Positions 9,940-19,685 of a DNA stretch of 32,637 nucleotides are shown here, piece after piece. The notes beneath the pieces are model-generated. The model was given only the letters and a program-made list of their open reading frames with translations. It was not told where the DNA came from and ran no database searches. Source of the stretch: Bacteroidota bacterium (lineage in GTDB: Bacteria > Bacteroidota > Ignavibacteria > Kapaibacteriales > UBA2268). The position numbers and the translations under genes are program-made. The stretch's first letter is position 1, and every line of letters starts with the position of its first letter. The stretch is from positions 1 through 32,637 of the forward strand of contig JARKQC010000368.1 of NCBI GenBank assembly GCA_029974985.1, written 5' to 3'.

Positions 9940-12048
9940 ATGAGCCACGATTTATTAATTAAAATATCAATTGTTGTACTTTTATTACCTTTATTAAGTT
10001 TTTTGATTATTGTTTTTAATCAGAAACGTTTAGGTAAAGCCGCTGGAATAATTGGAACAAGCATATTGGGTATTGATTTGTTTTTAGCTGCAATTATTGC
10101 ATATAATAAATTAGTTACTTATGCTGATTTATCTATTATTCAATGGAATTATCAATGGTTTTCCTTAGGAAATCGCACTATTGATATTGGAGTAGGAATT
10201 GATAATCTTGCGTCTTTGATGCTCATTGTTGTTACTCTTATCAGTTTCTTAGTGCATTTATTCTCAACCGAATATATGTCCGAAGATAAAAGATACCCAA
10301 GATTTTATGCATATTTAGGCATTTTTACTTTTTCAATGCTTGGAATAGTGTTAGCTAATAATCTCTTTAATATGTATATATTTTGGGAACTCGTAGGATT
10401 AAGCTCTTATCTTCTTATAGGATTCTGGTACGAAAAAGATTCAGCAGCAAACGCATCTAAAAAAGCTTTCATTACAAACCGTATTGGAGACTTCGGGTTT
10501 TTAGCGGGTATTTTGATTGCTTTCTTTACTTTTAATACTTTTATGTTTGATGATATATTTAATCAAATAAATAATGGTGTATTACCATTTGATAGTGGTA
10601 CTATGCTTACTGTAATGGGCATTTTATTATTTTGCGGAGCTATTGGTAAATCTGCACAATTCCCCTTACACGTATGGTTGCCCGATGCAATGGAAGGTCC
10701 TACGCCAGTGAGTGCTTTAATTCACGCGGCTACCATGGTTGCCGCTGGCGTTTATCTTACAGCGCGTATTTTCCCATTATTTACAGCAGATGCAATGACT
10801 TTTGTTGCATATATTGGTGCTTTTACAGCATTTATGTCAGCTACAATTGGCATAACTCAAACAGATTTCAAAAGAGTATTAGCTTATTCTACTGTTAGTC
10901 AGTTAGGCTTTATGGTTATGTCGCTTGGTGTTGGTGCTTATACTTATGGATTTTTCCATTTAGTAACTCACGCTTGGTTTAAAGCTTGTCTATTCCTTGC
11001 CTCTGGCTCGGTAATTCATGCAATGCACCATTCGATGCATAAACTTCACGACCATCATTCAGACCCACAAGATATTAGAAATATGGGTGGCTTACGTCGA
11101 ACAATGCCAAAGACTTATTATGCCTTTATTATGGCTACTATTGCAATTAGTGGAGTGCCGCTTACCTCTGGCTTTTTAAGTAAAGACGGTATATTAGCAG
11201 GTACACTTGCATTCGGTAATCTTAGTGGTCATTGGTTAATTCCAGTTATGGCATTTGTATCCGCTGGAATGACTGCATTTTATATGTTTAGACTTACAAT
11301 AGTGTCATTCTATGGCGAACATAAAACTGAAATTGCAAGCAAAACTCACGAGAATAATAGTCAAATATTGATTCCTTTAATTGTTCTTGCTGTATTATCA
11401 ATATGGATATTCTATTCATTCAATCCAATTGATGCTGGTTCTGGTTGGTTTGCAAAAGCTGTTAAGCCCGTTGCTTCAGTTGTACCCGCTGAATATCAAT
11501 ATGATTTTATTACATCAAACAATTCAGCTATCCATACAGATAATACAATTACCAATTCACATTCATATTTGAATAAATTTGAAGAAGAAATGCACCACCA
11601 ACATTATCCAGCAATGATATTATCATTATTAATTGCTGGTTTTGGTATATTTCTATCATATATGTTTTATTACTATAAGAAAATTGACCCAGATAAAGTT
11701 GCTAACGCAATTAAACCACTTTATAATTTATCATTTAATAAATGGTATTTTGATGAAATATATCAAAAATCATTTATTGGTGGAACAATTCTACTAACAA
11801 AAGCTATGCATTGGGTTGATACATATATATTTGACGGTATCGTTAATGGATTTGCGGCATTATGGAGAATGTTTGGTGTATTTATCGGAAAATTTGATAA
11901 TGTTGTTGTAGATGGATTAGTCAATCTTTCTGGTGGAGTTATAGGTTTTTCTGGTTCTATGTTACGAAAATTGCAAACAGGACGACTACAAACATATTTG
12001 CTACTAAGTGTTATCGGAGTTATCTTATTACTCTGGTGGATAATATAA
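9940..12048 (+). CDS. nuoL: NADH-quinone oxidoreductase subunit L
   Basis: 702 residues: the distal antiporter-like proton pump, with the long lateral helix at its C-terminus. The conserved helix-5 glutamate is E150 in FWELVGLSSYLLIG. GKSAQFPLHVWLPDAMEGPT and the following ALIHAATMVAAGVYL are diagnostic of the family. A histidine-rich stretch, IHAMHHSMHKLHDHHSD, interrupts the usual cytoplasmic loop before the DIRNMGGL motif; a similar loop occurs in other Bacteroidota NuoL. The final ~90 residues contain the transverse helix and last anchor. Confidence 0.97.
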   Translation: MSHDLLIKISIVVLLLPLLSFLIIVFNQKRLGKAAGIIGTSILGIDLFLAAIIAYNKLVTYADLSIIQWNYQWFSLGNRTIDIGVGIDNLASLMLIVVTLISFLVHLFSTEYMSEDKRYPRFYAYLGIFTFSMLGIVLANNLFNMYIFWELVGLSSYLLIGFWYEKDSAANASKKAFITNRIGDFGFLAGILIAFFTFNTFMFDDIFNQINNGVLPFDSGTMLTVMGILLFCGAIGKSAQFPLHVWLPDAMEGPTPVSALIHAATMVAAGVYLTARIFPLFTADAMTFVAYIGAFTAFMSATIGITQTDFKRVLAYSTVSQLGFMVMSLGVGAYTYGFFHLVTHAWFKACLFLASGSVIHAMHHSMHKLHDHHSDPQDIRNMGGLRRTMPKTYYAFIMATIAISGVPLTSGFLSKDGILAGTLAFGNLSGHWLIPVMAFVSAGMTAFYMFRLTIVSFYGEHKTEIASKTHENNSQILIPLIVLAVLSIWIFYSFNPIDAGSGWFAKAVKPVASVVPAEYQYDFITSNNSAIHTDNTITNSHSYLNKFEEEMHHQHYPAMILSLLIAGFGIFLSYMFYYYKKIDPDKVANAIKPLYNLSFNKWYFDEIYQKSFIGGTILLTKAMHWVDTYIFDGIVNGFAALWRMFGVFIGKFDNVVVDGLVNLSGGVIGFSGSMLRKLQTGRLQTYLLLSVIGVILLLWWII

Positions 12049-12082
12049 TTAATTTTGAAAATTAAAGAATAAAAAATAAATT

Positions 12083-12087
12083 GGAGG
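12083..12087 (+). promoter_or_regulatory. Strong Shine-Dalgarno site of nuoM
   Basis: GGAGG lies four bases before the nuoM ATG at 12092. It supports this start and stands out, because most genes here have only weak or no Shine-Dalgarno sequence. Confidence 0.6.
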
Positions 12088-12091
12088 ATTA

Positions 12092-13732
12092 ATGTCTGGC
12101 ACAATCAACATTTTAGGAGTTGGAATACTAACTTGGATAACATTCTTGCCAATTCTGGGTATGATTGCCGTACTTGCAATACCAAGCGGTAAAGATGATG
12201 TTAGCCGTGCCCGCTCATTGAATTATTTTAGATATATTACACTATTTGTTACAGCTTTACAATTAGTATTATCTTTAGTATTATATTCAAATTTTAACTA
12301 TAAATTAGCTGGTATTAATGATGTTAATGCAATGCAATTTGTAGAACGCTTCTCTTGGATTAGTGTTTATGGACTTCCTATGGTTGGCGATTTAAAAATT
12401 GAATATTTTTTGGGTCTTGACGGCATAAGTATGCCAATGGTAATTTTGACAGCACTTATTTCATTTGTAGCCGTTTTTGCTTCTTGGGGAATTAAAAAAG
12501 CATCTAAAGGCTATTTTGCAATGTATTTATTGCTTGTAACTGGAATGATGGGTGTATTTGTTGCTTTAGACTTTTTCTTATTCTATGTATTTTGGGAGTT
12601 AATGCTACTTCCAATGTATTTTCTTATTGGTATTTGGGGCGGACCACGTAAAGAATATGCCGCTATTAAGTTCTTTTTATACACCTTGTTTGGCTCGGTA
12701 TTGATGTTATTAGTAATGATTGCATTATACTTTGCAGTCGGTTCATTCAATATGTTTGATATGATGGATCCCGCTAAATTTAATCAAGATTCTATTCTTT
12801 ATGGATTTGGTACTACTTGGCGATATATTGCATTCGCTGGATTATTCATTGGTTTTGCTATAAAAGTTCCAATTGTTCCGTTTCATACTTGGCTTCCCGA
12901 TGCTCACGTCGAGGCACCAACTGCAATTTCAGTTATTCTTGCTGGGGTATTGTTAAAAATGGGTACTTATGGAATGCTTCGCATTGCTTGGCCTATGTTT
13001 CCAGATGCCGTAAACTATTTTAATTGGTGGATAGGAGTTATTGGAGCAGTAAGTATCGTTTATGGTGCGTTATGTGCTTTGGCTCAGTTTAGCGTTGGTA
13101 AACGTGATTTAAAGAAAATGATTGCTTATTCATCTGTAAGCCACATGGGTTATGTAATGCTCGGATTGTCTGCATTAAATACCGAAGGTATCGTTGGTGC
13201 AATATTCCAAATGTTTAATCACGGCACGATCACAGCTATGCTCTTTATGATTGTGGGTGTTATTTACGATAGAGCTCACACGCGTAGCCTTGATGATTTT
13301 GGTGGATTAGCTAATAAAATGCCAATATATACTGCGGTTATGACTATTGCATTCTTTGCCGCTATTGGATTACCCGGTTTAAGTGGTTTCGTTAGTGAAA
13401 TACTCGTTTTCTTAGGTGCATTCAAAACTTATCCAACTTTGACTATAATTTCAGTATCTGGTATTGTGCTTGGTGCGGGTTATATGCTTTGGGCTTTACA
13501 AAAAGTATTTTTTGGAAAACTTCCTGAAAAATGGCAAGGTGCTTGGGACCCAACTGGTAAAATATATAAACACGACGACGTTAATTCTATCGAATTAGCT
13601 GGTCTTGTACCATTGGTTATAGTAATTATTTATTTAGGTATTAATCCTAATCCAGTACTTTCCTTGATGACAACATCTGTTAATAGTTTTGTCGAATTGA
13701 TTAGAATCAGCGGTAATTTTGCCGGAATGTAA
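12092..13732 (+). CDS. nuoM: NADH-quinone oxidoreductase subunit M
   Basis: 546 residues with about 14 membrane helices: the middle antiporter-like pump. The key glutamate is E169 in FWELMLLPMYFLIG. FAIKVPIVPFHTWLPDAHVEAPT holds the conserved lysine and the broken-helix proline, and RDLKKMIAYSSVSHMGYVMLG is also typical. The start is fixed by a strong GGAGG. A gap of 43 bases separates it from nuoL and 35 bases from nuoN. Confidence 0.97.
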   Translation: MSGTINILGVGILTWITFLPILGMIAVLAIPSGKDDVSRARSLNYFRYITLFVTALQLVLSLVLYSNFNYKLAGINDVNAMQFVERFSWISVYGLPMVGDLKIEYFLGLDGISMPMVILTALISFVAVFASWGIKKASKGYFAMYLLLVTGMMGVFVALDFFLFYVFWELMLLPMYFLIGIWGGPRKEYAAIKFFLYTLFGSVLMLLVMIALYFAVGSFNMFDMMDPAKFNQDSILYGFGTTWRYIAFAGLFIGFAIKVPIVPFHTWLPDAHVEAPTAISVILAGVLLKMGTYGMLRIAWPMFPDAVNYFNWWIGVIGAVSIVYGALCALAQFSVGKRDLKKMIAYSSVSHMGYVMLGLSALNTEGIVGAIFQMFNHGTITAMLFMIVGVIYDRAHTRSLDDFGGLANKMPIYTAVMTIAFFAAIGLPGLSGFVSEILVFLGAFKTYPTLTIISVSGIVLGAGYMLWALQKVFFGKLPEKWQGAWDPTGKIYKHDDVNSIELAGLVPLVIVIIYLGINPNPVLSLMTTSVNSFVELIRISGNFAGM

Positions 13733-13767
13733 AAAGTTTTATTTAAAAATTATATATAAGAATAAAT

Positions 13768-15267
13768 ATGTACAGTACAATTATCAATGATTTAATTAGT
13801 AGTATCGGATTTTTTAAACCGGAACTTACATTATTAGTTACTTTTGTATTAGTGATAATTGCTGACCTGATTTTTAAGAATAATAAATTGAATGTTGGAA
13901 TTTCGATTTTGGGTTCTGTCGTTGCAGGAATATTTTTATTTCTAAATTCCGGCACTATTATGACAGCTTTTGCTGATGCTTTATCAATAGACCCTTTTTC
14001 AGAATTCTTTAAATATATTATACTTCTCTCGACAATAATTGTATTAATTATGTCGGAATTTTCGGAAGAATTACATAAAAGAGATGTCTGGATGGGCGAG
14101 TATTATATGCTCGTTCTCGGTATGGCTATCGGTATGTTCTTGCTTGCAGGTGCAACAAATCTAATAATGATTTATCTTTCTCTCGAAACTATGAGTATGA
14201 GCTCTTATGTCTTATCAGGTTATACAAAAGAAATCAAAAGGTCGAGCGAAGCTTCTCTAAAATACGTTATTTTTGGCTCTTTATCATCTGCTATTATGAT
14301 ATATGGTATGTCGTTAATGTTTGGTATGACGGGCTCTTTGAATATTTATGATATTCAAAAGTTCTTTGTAACAAATGGTTTTGACAATATTGGTATATTA
14401 GTCTCTGGGGTGATGATAATTGCTGGCTTTGCATATAAAATATCAGCTGTTCCATTTCATTTCTGGACACCTGATGTTTACGAAGGTTCTCCGATTACTA
14501 TAACTGCATATTTATCTGTTGCCTCAAAAGCAGCTGGTTTTGCAGTATTAATTAGATTTATTAGACTTGCTTTTAATGATCCGAGTATTTCCAATACAGA
14601 ATCTTGGGCAATGTTGCAAAATATTCCTTGGGATTATGTTATTGCCACTATCTCTATTCTGACTATGTCTATTGGAAATATGGTTGCTTTGTGGCAAGAA
14701 AATGTTAAAAGAATGCTTGCTTATTCTTCTATCGCTCACGCGGGATATTTACTAATGGGCGTCGTTGTGATGACTAATAATGGACTTATTGCAATATCTA
14801 TTTATTTTTTCTTTTATCTTCTTATGAATTTTGGTGCATTTATCGTTGTAATGCTTTTTGCTCATAAAGTTGGTAGTGAAAATATCGAAGATTACGAAGG
14901 TATTGGTTATAAAGCTCCAGTATTAGCTACTATGATGACCATTTTCCTTGTATCATTAACGGGTTTGCCACCTACTGCTGGTTTTATTGGTAAATTTTTC
15001 TTATTTACTGCAGTTCTTGACAAAGGTTGGTATTGGTTAGCTGTAATTGGCGTACTTAATAGCGTTGTATCACTTTATTATTATGCTAAAATTATTAGAA
15101 ATATGTGGTTGCGTAAAGTTACTTTTAATAAAGAGCTGTATGATTTCTCATTTCAATCACAATTATTAGTTCTAATTCTTGGGGTTCCAACAATTTTATT
15201 CGGTGTTTATTTTACTCCAATAGTAAAATGGGCTGAATACTCTGTGAAAATGTTTTTAGGAAACTAA
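13768..15267 (+). CDS. nuoN: NADH-quinone oxidoreductase subunit N
   Basis: 499 residues: the third antiporter-like pump, next to NuoK in the complex. Motifs: LSLETMSMSSYVLSGY (helix-5 glutamate), KISAVPFHFWTPDVYEGSP (lysine and broken helix) and VKRMLAYSSIAHAGYLLMG. It ends with RNMWLRKVTF and a final hydrophobic helix. It is the last gene of the operon and is followed after about 20 bases by a terminator. Confidence 0.97.
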   Translation: MYSTIINDLISSIGFFKPELTLLVTFVLVIIADLIFKNNKLNVGISILGSVVAGIFLFLNSGTIMTAFADALSIDPFSEFFKYIILLSTIIVLIMSEFSEELHKRDVWMGEYYMLVLGMAIGMFLLAGATNLIMIYLSLETMSMSSYVLSGYTKEIKRSSEASLKYVIFGSLSSAIMIYGMSLMFGMTGSLNIYDIQKFFVTNGFDNIGILVSGVMIIAGFAYKISAVPFHFWTPDVYEGSPITITAYLSVASKAAGFAVLIRFIRLAFNDPSISNTESWAMLQNIPWDYVIATISILTMSIGNMVALWQENVKRMLAYSSIAHAGYLLMGVVVMTNNGLIAISIYFFFYLLMNFGAFIVVMLFAHKVGSENIEDYEGIGYKAPVLATMMTIFLVSLTGLPPTAGFIGKFFLFTAVLDKGWYWLAVIGVLNSVVSLYYYAKIIRNMWLRKVTFNKELYDFSFQSQLLVLILGVPTILFGVYFTPIVKWAEYSVKMFLGN

Positions 15268-15288
15268 TTTAATTATTCATTTCTATAT

Positions 15289-15325
15289 AAAAAACCTTCT
15301 TTGAGAAAAAAAAGAAGGTTTTTTA
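15289..15325. terminator. Bidirectional terminator between nuoN and the SBBP-repeat gene
   Basis: A stem of about 12 bp, AAAACCTTCTTT (15291-15302) with AAAGAAGGTTTT (15311-15322), has a short loop and extra A/T runs on both sides. It gives a U-tract in both directions and lies between two convergent genes. Confidence 0.85.
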
Positions 15326-15374
15326 TTATATATAAGATTCAAATTATATATCAAATTTTTATAATTATTTTCAA

Positions 15375-15863
15375 TCAATCAACATAATAATAAAATAATT
15401 CATCTCTTTTTACATAAATTTGATAGCCAACACCCGGCTTCATGTTTATTATAGTATTAATATTATACGCTGGAATATAAGACTTTCCATCTATCGTTTT
15501 TACTAAAATTAAATTATCGCTATCGGTTAAATTTTTCAGTGCTAACTCAATCGGAGTTTCATTTTTTAAAAAATAAGAAATCGTATTCCAACCCGCCTCA
15601 ACTTGTATCGGAGTTGTTAATGGATCAATTTCCTCACCACTGATATAAAGTTTATCAGCCTCTAACATATAGCAAAAATAACCTTGAGTAAAATCCCATT
15701 TACCAATTTGATTAATATTCAATGATGGAATAAAAACTTTACCAAAGTTGTCCTTTACTAAGGCTATATTAGAAGAAATATCATTCATTATTATATTTAT
15801 TGAATCAGGCAAATCTGGCTTAACATTAGAAGAAATAAGATTCCAACCTTTACTTAATTCTAT
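15375..15863 (-). other. GWN two-lobe module of the SBBP protein
   Basis: This codes for residues 474-635. Each lobe runs GWN.IS, an acidic/hydrophobic helix, a GK.[FY]IP strand, N.I and GY. Lobe 1 carries KGWNLISSNV and FIPSLNINQIGKW; lobe 2 carries AGWNTISYFL and KSYIPAYNINTI. It is clearly related to 32029-32520 on the other strand. I do not recognise a named function. Confidence 0.75.
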
Positions 15864-17282
15864 TGGAAAAGCAGAAACCAATTTAGCGAAAAATGCATTG
15901 CTTACACTGCTAATAATTCTATATGCTTTCACTCCATTACTAAATTCTATATAATTACTGCCAAAAGAACCCAATACATATAAATTATTTCCCAAATCAT
16001 TAGTAACAATACTTAATAAATAATTTCCACCATTAGTAATATTCTCAGCCCATTGACATATTCCATGATTATTAAATTTAGCAATATATGCTTCGAGACC
16101 ATTGGAAGAATATGCTAATGAAATCTCACTATCAAATTCGATTGGATTAGATTGATAAGTACCAGCTGTATAAACATTACCATTACCATCAACAGTAACA
16201 CTCATACCATATTCATGGCTCGCACCCGATATTTTTTTTGCCCATTGACAAACTCCACTACTATTATACATTGTTAAAAACACATCTAAATATCTGGTAT
16301 TTTTTAAAGATATACTATTGTTAAAAGTTATAGTGTTTGAACCGAAATAACCCGTCAGATAAATATTATTATTTTTATCGGAGCAGATACAATTAACATA
16401 TTCATTGTTTGTTCCACCAATTTTATCAACCCACTGGCAAATCCCGTTACTATTATATTTTGCAATGTATATATCATTATAATCTTTATTTGTAATTTTC
16501 AAAAAAATACTATTATTAAAATACAAAGTGTCTGATATAAAATTACCCGTTAAATATATAGAACCATTATTATCAATAGTAATACTCTTGACATAATTAT
16601 TATTATTACCAGCAATTCGTTCAGCCCATTGACAAACCCCATTGCTATTATATTTAGCTAAATATACATTTCTTTCACTCATTTCGTTAATTATTTGTAT
16701 TCCATTATTAAAATATATGGTATCTGAAGACCTATATTCGCCAGTAACATAAATATTACTAAAATTATCAACAGTAATCCCAATTCCATCATCTGCATAT
16801 TTTCCCGCAATTCGCTCAGCCCATTGGCATACACCGTTACTATCAAATTTTGCTAAAAACGCATCTTTAGAAAAATTTGTAATCATATTAAGTGATTTAC
16901 CATTATTAAAATATAAAGTATCAGAGGAAAAATCTCCAACTATATAAATATTATTATTATTATCAATTTTTACATTCCTTACTGAATCAGATTTTGTTCC
17001 GCCAATTTTCTTAGCCCAAAGGCAAACACCGCTACTATTATATTTTGCAATGAATCCGTCATACTCACCATTATTAGATAGTGTTATACCGTTGTTAAAA
17101 TCTATAGTTGATGAATTGAATGAACCAACTACTATTACGTTTTCACTTTTGTCTATAACAATATTTTGACCAAAAATATATTTCCCGCCTTGAATTGCTT
17201 TTGCCCATTTTGCAAATTGACAAATGGAATTTGAAGTGCTAAATATTAATAATGTAAGTATGAAAATTGTAATCTTTTTCAT
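15375..17282 (-). CDS. Secreted SBBP-repeat beta-propeller protein with C-terminal GWN module
   Basis: 635 residues with a signal peptide (KKITIFILTLLIF, cleavage near residue 20-22). Residues 23 to about 470 are seven repeats of ~62-66 residues, each with D..N.YI.G.F.S..I.FNN, F.AKYNS.G and a closing W-A-K/E-I-G/A-G (for instance 85-95 and 150-160). This is the SBBP pattern, which forms a beta-propeller. Residues 474-558 and 559-635 are two related lobes: GW-N-x-I-S, then V-K-D/T-x-x-G-K-x-[FY]-IP, then N-I-N-x-I and G-Y. The same module closes the giant protein at 25717. No ordinary type IX sorting tail is obvious, since the chain ends in the module. The partner and ligand are unknown; an exported surface role is inferred. 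The gene is convergent with nuoN. Confidence 0.85.
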   Translation of the reverse strand: MKKITIFILTLLIFSTSNSICQFAKWAKAIQGGKYIFGQNIVIDKSENVIVVGSFNSSTIDFNNGITLSNNGEYDGFIAKYNSSGVCLWAKKIGGTKSDSVRNVKIDNNNNIYIVGDFSSDTLYFNNGKSLNMITNFSKDAFLAKFDSNGVCQWAERIAGKYADDGIGITVDNFSNIYVTGEYRSSDTIYFNNGIQIINEMSERNVYLAKYNSNGVCQWAERIAGNNNNYVKSITIDNNGSIYLTGNFISDTLYFNNSIFLKITNKDYNDIYIAKYNSNGICQWVDKIGGTNNEYVNCICSDKNNNIYLTGYFGSNTITFNNSISLKNTRYLDVFLTMYNSSGVCQWAKKISGASHEYGMSVTVDGNGNVYTAGTYQSNPIEFDSEISLAYSSNGLEAYIAKFNNHGICQWAENITNGGNYLLSIVTNDLGNNLYVLGSFGSNYIEFSNGVKAYRIISSVSNAFFAKLVSAFPIELSKGWNLISSNVKPDLPDSINIIMNDISSNIALVKDNFGKVFIPSLNINQIGKWDFTQGYFCYMLEADKLYISGEEIDPLTTPIQVEAGWNTISYFLKNETPIELALKNLTDSDNLILVKTIDGKSYIPAYNINTIINMKPGVGYQIYVKRDELFYYYVD

Positions 17283-17590
17283 AATTTTATTTCCTAAATT
17301 TTGTTTTTGAAATTTTTATTTTTAAAAACACTTTTATTCACAAAATGGAATAAAAAAATCATAGGCTATCTGTGGTTTTTTAAGCCACTTATATGAATTA
17401 ATTTTTTTACTTAAAATAAAATTTTTTCTCCTATAAAAATATAATTACAAACATACAAATTAATATTAATTTTTAAAACAATAATTTTCACAATTTTAAA
17501 AAATTAATAGTTATGAAATTATAAAAAGATTAAAAAAAAATCCTCAACTAAATTTATAGCAGAGGATTTTTTAAAAGATATTAATTATAA
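17283..17590 (-). other. Intergenic region with possible leader of the SBBP gene
   Basis: 308 bases. Minus-strand TATGTTTG (17455-17448) fits the -7 consensus, with TTG 23 bases before it (17481-17479); the spacing is on the long side. A 17-base hairpin, GTGG...CCAC (17372-17388, with A/T and wobble pairs inside), lies in the inferred leader of about 160 bases and has no T-run, so it is not a terminator. The dsbD terminator (17532-17572) is at the far end. No gene is seen. Confidence 0.35.
17532..17572 (-). terminator. Intrinsic terminator of dsbD
   Basis: AAAAAATCCTC (17535-17545) pairs with GAGGATTTTTT (17562-17572) around a 16-base loop. The minus strand then runs into Ts. It lies 19 bases beyond the dsbD stop. 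Confidence 0.8.
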
Positions 17591-19609
17591 TTAGTTAGAA
17601 TTCAAACCTTTTTTTAAAAAAGTAATAAACTCCTCTTCGTCGCGAGTAAAGGCCTTCGTTGCAATTACTTTTTCAGAATTATCTAAAATCACATATAAAG
17701 GTAAATCTATCGAGCCATAGCGGTCTTGCTGCATTTGTCTATTTGCAATTTCACTTTCTTTTCGGCTATCAGTATATAATTTTACCTTAACCATTTGATT
17801 GATTAATTCATTTACTGTGGAGCGTGTAAACATATTCTTTTCCATCCAACGGCAATTTGTACATTGCCAACCCGTAAAATCAACAAATAGAGGTTTGTTT
17901 AATTTACGTGCAATTTCAAGTGCTAATTTATAATCAGTATGCCAATGTGTAAGTTCTGAATTTTCAGAACCAACGTTAATCATTGAGGAACTGTGTAATT
18001 CTTGGATTGTACCGTATTCTTTAGGAGGCATAAACGCATCAAGCTCGCCGAGCGGTTTATCTAATAATCCCGTTGCAAACCAAATTGATAGAGATGAAAA
18101 AATTATAGCAAAGATGATTCTTGTTGCACTAACCCCGTGAATTGGACTATCGTGAGGTAATTTAAATAATCCAAGTATGTATAAAACTATTAATACTATA
18201 CAAGCTATCCAAATAGAAATAAATAAATCTCTTGTGATTAACTCCATAGCCCAATACAAATCTGCATTACTCAAAAATTTAATTGCCGCTGCAATTTCAA
18301 TAAATCCCATCACAACTTTAATATTATTCATCCAGCCTCCAGCTTTTGGAAGTTTGGTCATATATGACGGAAACAAAGCTAATAAAAAGAAAGGTAATGC
18401 AAAGACAGTTGAAAACCCTAACATACCTAAAATAGGGTAAAACCATTCGCCAGTGCTAACAGAAATCAATGTAGAACCGACAAAAGGTACGGTACAAGTA
18501 AAAGATGTTAAAGAGAAAACTAAGCCCATAACTAATACGCTTGCGATGCCGTCGCCTTGACTTTTGGTATTTAGCTTATTCATTAAACTTGTTGGTAACT
18601 GAATTTCGAATGCACCAAATAAATTAAGTGCAAAAATTATAAATACAGCCGCAATTGCTAAATTCACCCAACCGTTTGTAGCTAATTTGGAAATTCCCGT
18701 CGGTCCCGCAATAGCCGCAACTAAAATACCAATAGCTGTAAAAGTAGAGATAATGCCGAGAGAATAAATAAATGAATCTCTTAGACCGCGTCCTTTTACT
18801 TTCTCAGTTCTTTTTGTAAAAAATGAAACTGTAATTGGTATCATTGGGAAAACGCAAGGAGTTAGCAAAGCAATAGCACCCATAAGCATGGAAAACCATA
18901 GAAAAGATAAAAAACCTTCGCTTTTCTTTTGGTCAATCATTTCATTATATTCAGTTTTTTGAATCTTTTCCTCTTTATGAGAATCGTCTGAGTGACTTGG
19001 GCTGTCTTTTGATAATTCATCACGTTTAAAATAATCGGGATATGAAGCAATTGGATATGAATTTTCATCATAAGTAATTGATATTTTAATCTTTTTACTT
19101 AAATCCAAATCGCTAATTGAAAATTCACTTGAAGCAATTTTTGCGATATATTCAGTTGATGGCAAACAACGAACAGTATCGCATAATTGAGTATATAAAA
19201 CAACTGAAATATTATCATTAGAAAAATCAATATCTTTTTTTGCAATAAGTGGAATCAAAAATTCAGCATTTTTATAAATATCTATTGTCATTTCGAAGCC
19301 CTCGTCATATTTAAACTCTGGCTTATCAACATAGATATTTTGAATTTGTTCGAATGATTCAGCTGGTTTTACAGATAACTCAGAAGCGGCAGGACCAATA
19401 CCTTCGTCGTTTAAAATTGAAACAAAACCATAATTATACCAATAATCATCTAATTGAATAGTAACTTTTACAAAAAAACTATCCCCTTTTTTTACTGTTG
19501 TTTGAGAGCTTTGAGCTTGAATTTTTATATGCTCAGATACCTCTGATTTAGCAATATTATAAAATGAAAAGACTAAAACCAACAACAGAATTATATACTT
19601 TTTAAACAT
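17591..19609 (-). CDS. dsbD: Thiol:disulfide interchange protein DsbD
   Basis: 672 residues. DsbD carries reducing power from cytoplasmic thioredoxin across the inner membrane to periplasmic disulfide isomerases and cytochrome c maturation. All three modules are present: a signal peptide and N-terminal periplasmic domain with C143-x4-C148 (CDTVRCLP); a membrane domain (about 235-510, eight helices) with C252 in LLTPCVFPM and C372 in FTCTVPFVG; and a C-terminal thioredoxin domain with C583-T-N-C586 after FVDFTGWQ. A charged His/Asp/Lys linker (about 200-230) separates the first two. Minus-strand TAATTTTG (19654-19647) could be a -7 element, but the 76-base gap to hprK also allows read-through. 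Confidence 0.95.
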   Translation of the reverse strand: MFKKYIILLLVLVFSFYNIAKSEVSEHIKIQAQSSQTTVKKGDSFFVKVTIQLDDYWYNYGFVSILNDEGIGPAASELSVKPAESFEQIQNIYVDKPEFKYDEGFEMTIDIYKNAEFLIPLIAKKDIDFSNDNISVVLYTQLCDTVRCLPSTEYIAKIASSEFSISDLDLSKKIKISITYDENSYPIASYPDYFKRDELSKDSPSHSDDSHKEEKIQKTEYNEMIDQKKSEGFLSFLWFSMLMGAIALLTPCVFPMIPITVSFFTKRTEKVKGRGLRDSFIYSLGIISTFTAIGILVAAIAGPTGISKLATNGWVNLAIAAVFIIFALNLFGAFEIQLPTSLMNKLNTKSQGDGIASVLVMGLVFSLTSFTCTVPFVGSTLISVSTGEWFYPILGMLGFSTVFALPFFLLALFPSYMTKLPKAGGWMNNIKVVMGFIEIAAAIKFLSNADLYWAMELITRDLFISIWIACIVLIVLYILGLFKLPHDSPIHGVSATRIIFAIIFSSLSIWFATGLLDKPLGELDAFMPPKEYGTIQELHSSSMINVGSENSELTHWHTDYKLALEIARKLNKPLFVDFTGWQCTNCRWMEKNMFTRSTVNELINQMVKVKLYTDSRKESEIANRQMQQDRYGSIDLPLYVILDNSEKVIATKAFTRDEEEFITFLKKGLNSN

Positions 19610-19685
19610 TAAAAAATTCCTGTTAAAAATACAATTATTTTTTTTACAAAATTAATAAATTTATTAATATAAATTCATATATCTT

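Noticed and set aside
17372..17388. Hairpin as terminator or riboswitch
   Set aside because: It is a small A/T-rich stem without a T-run and has no riboswitch-like conserved core; noted only as a possible leader structure.
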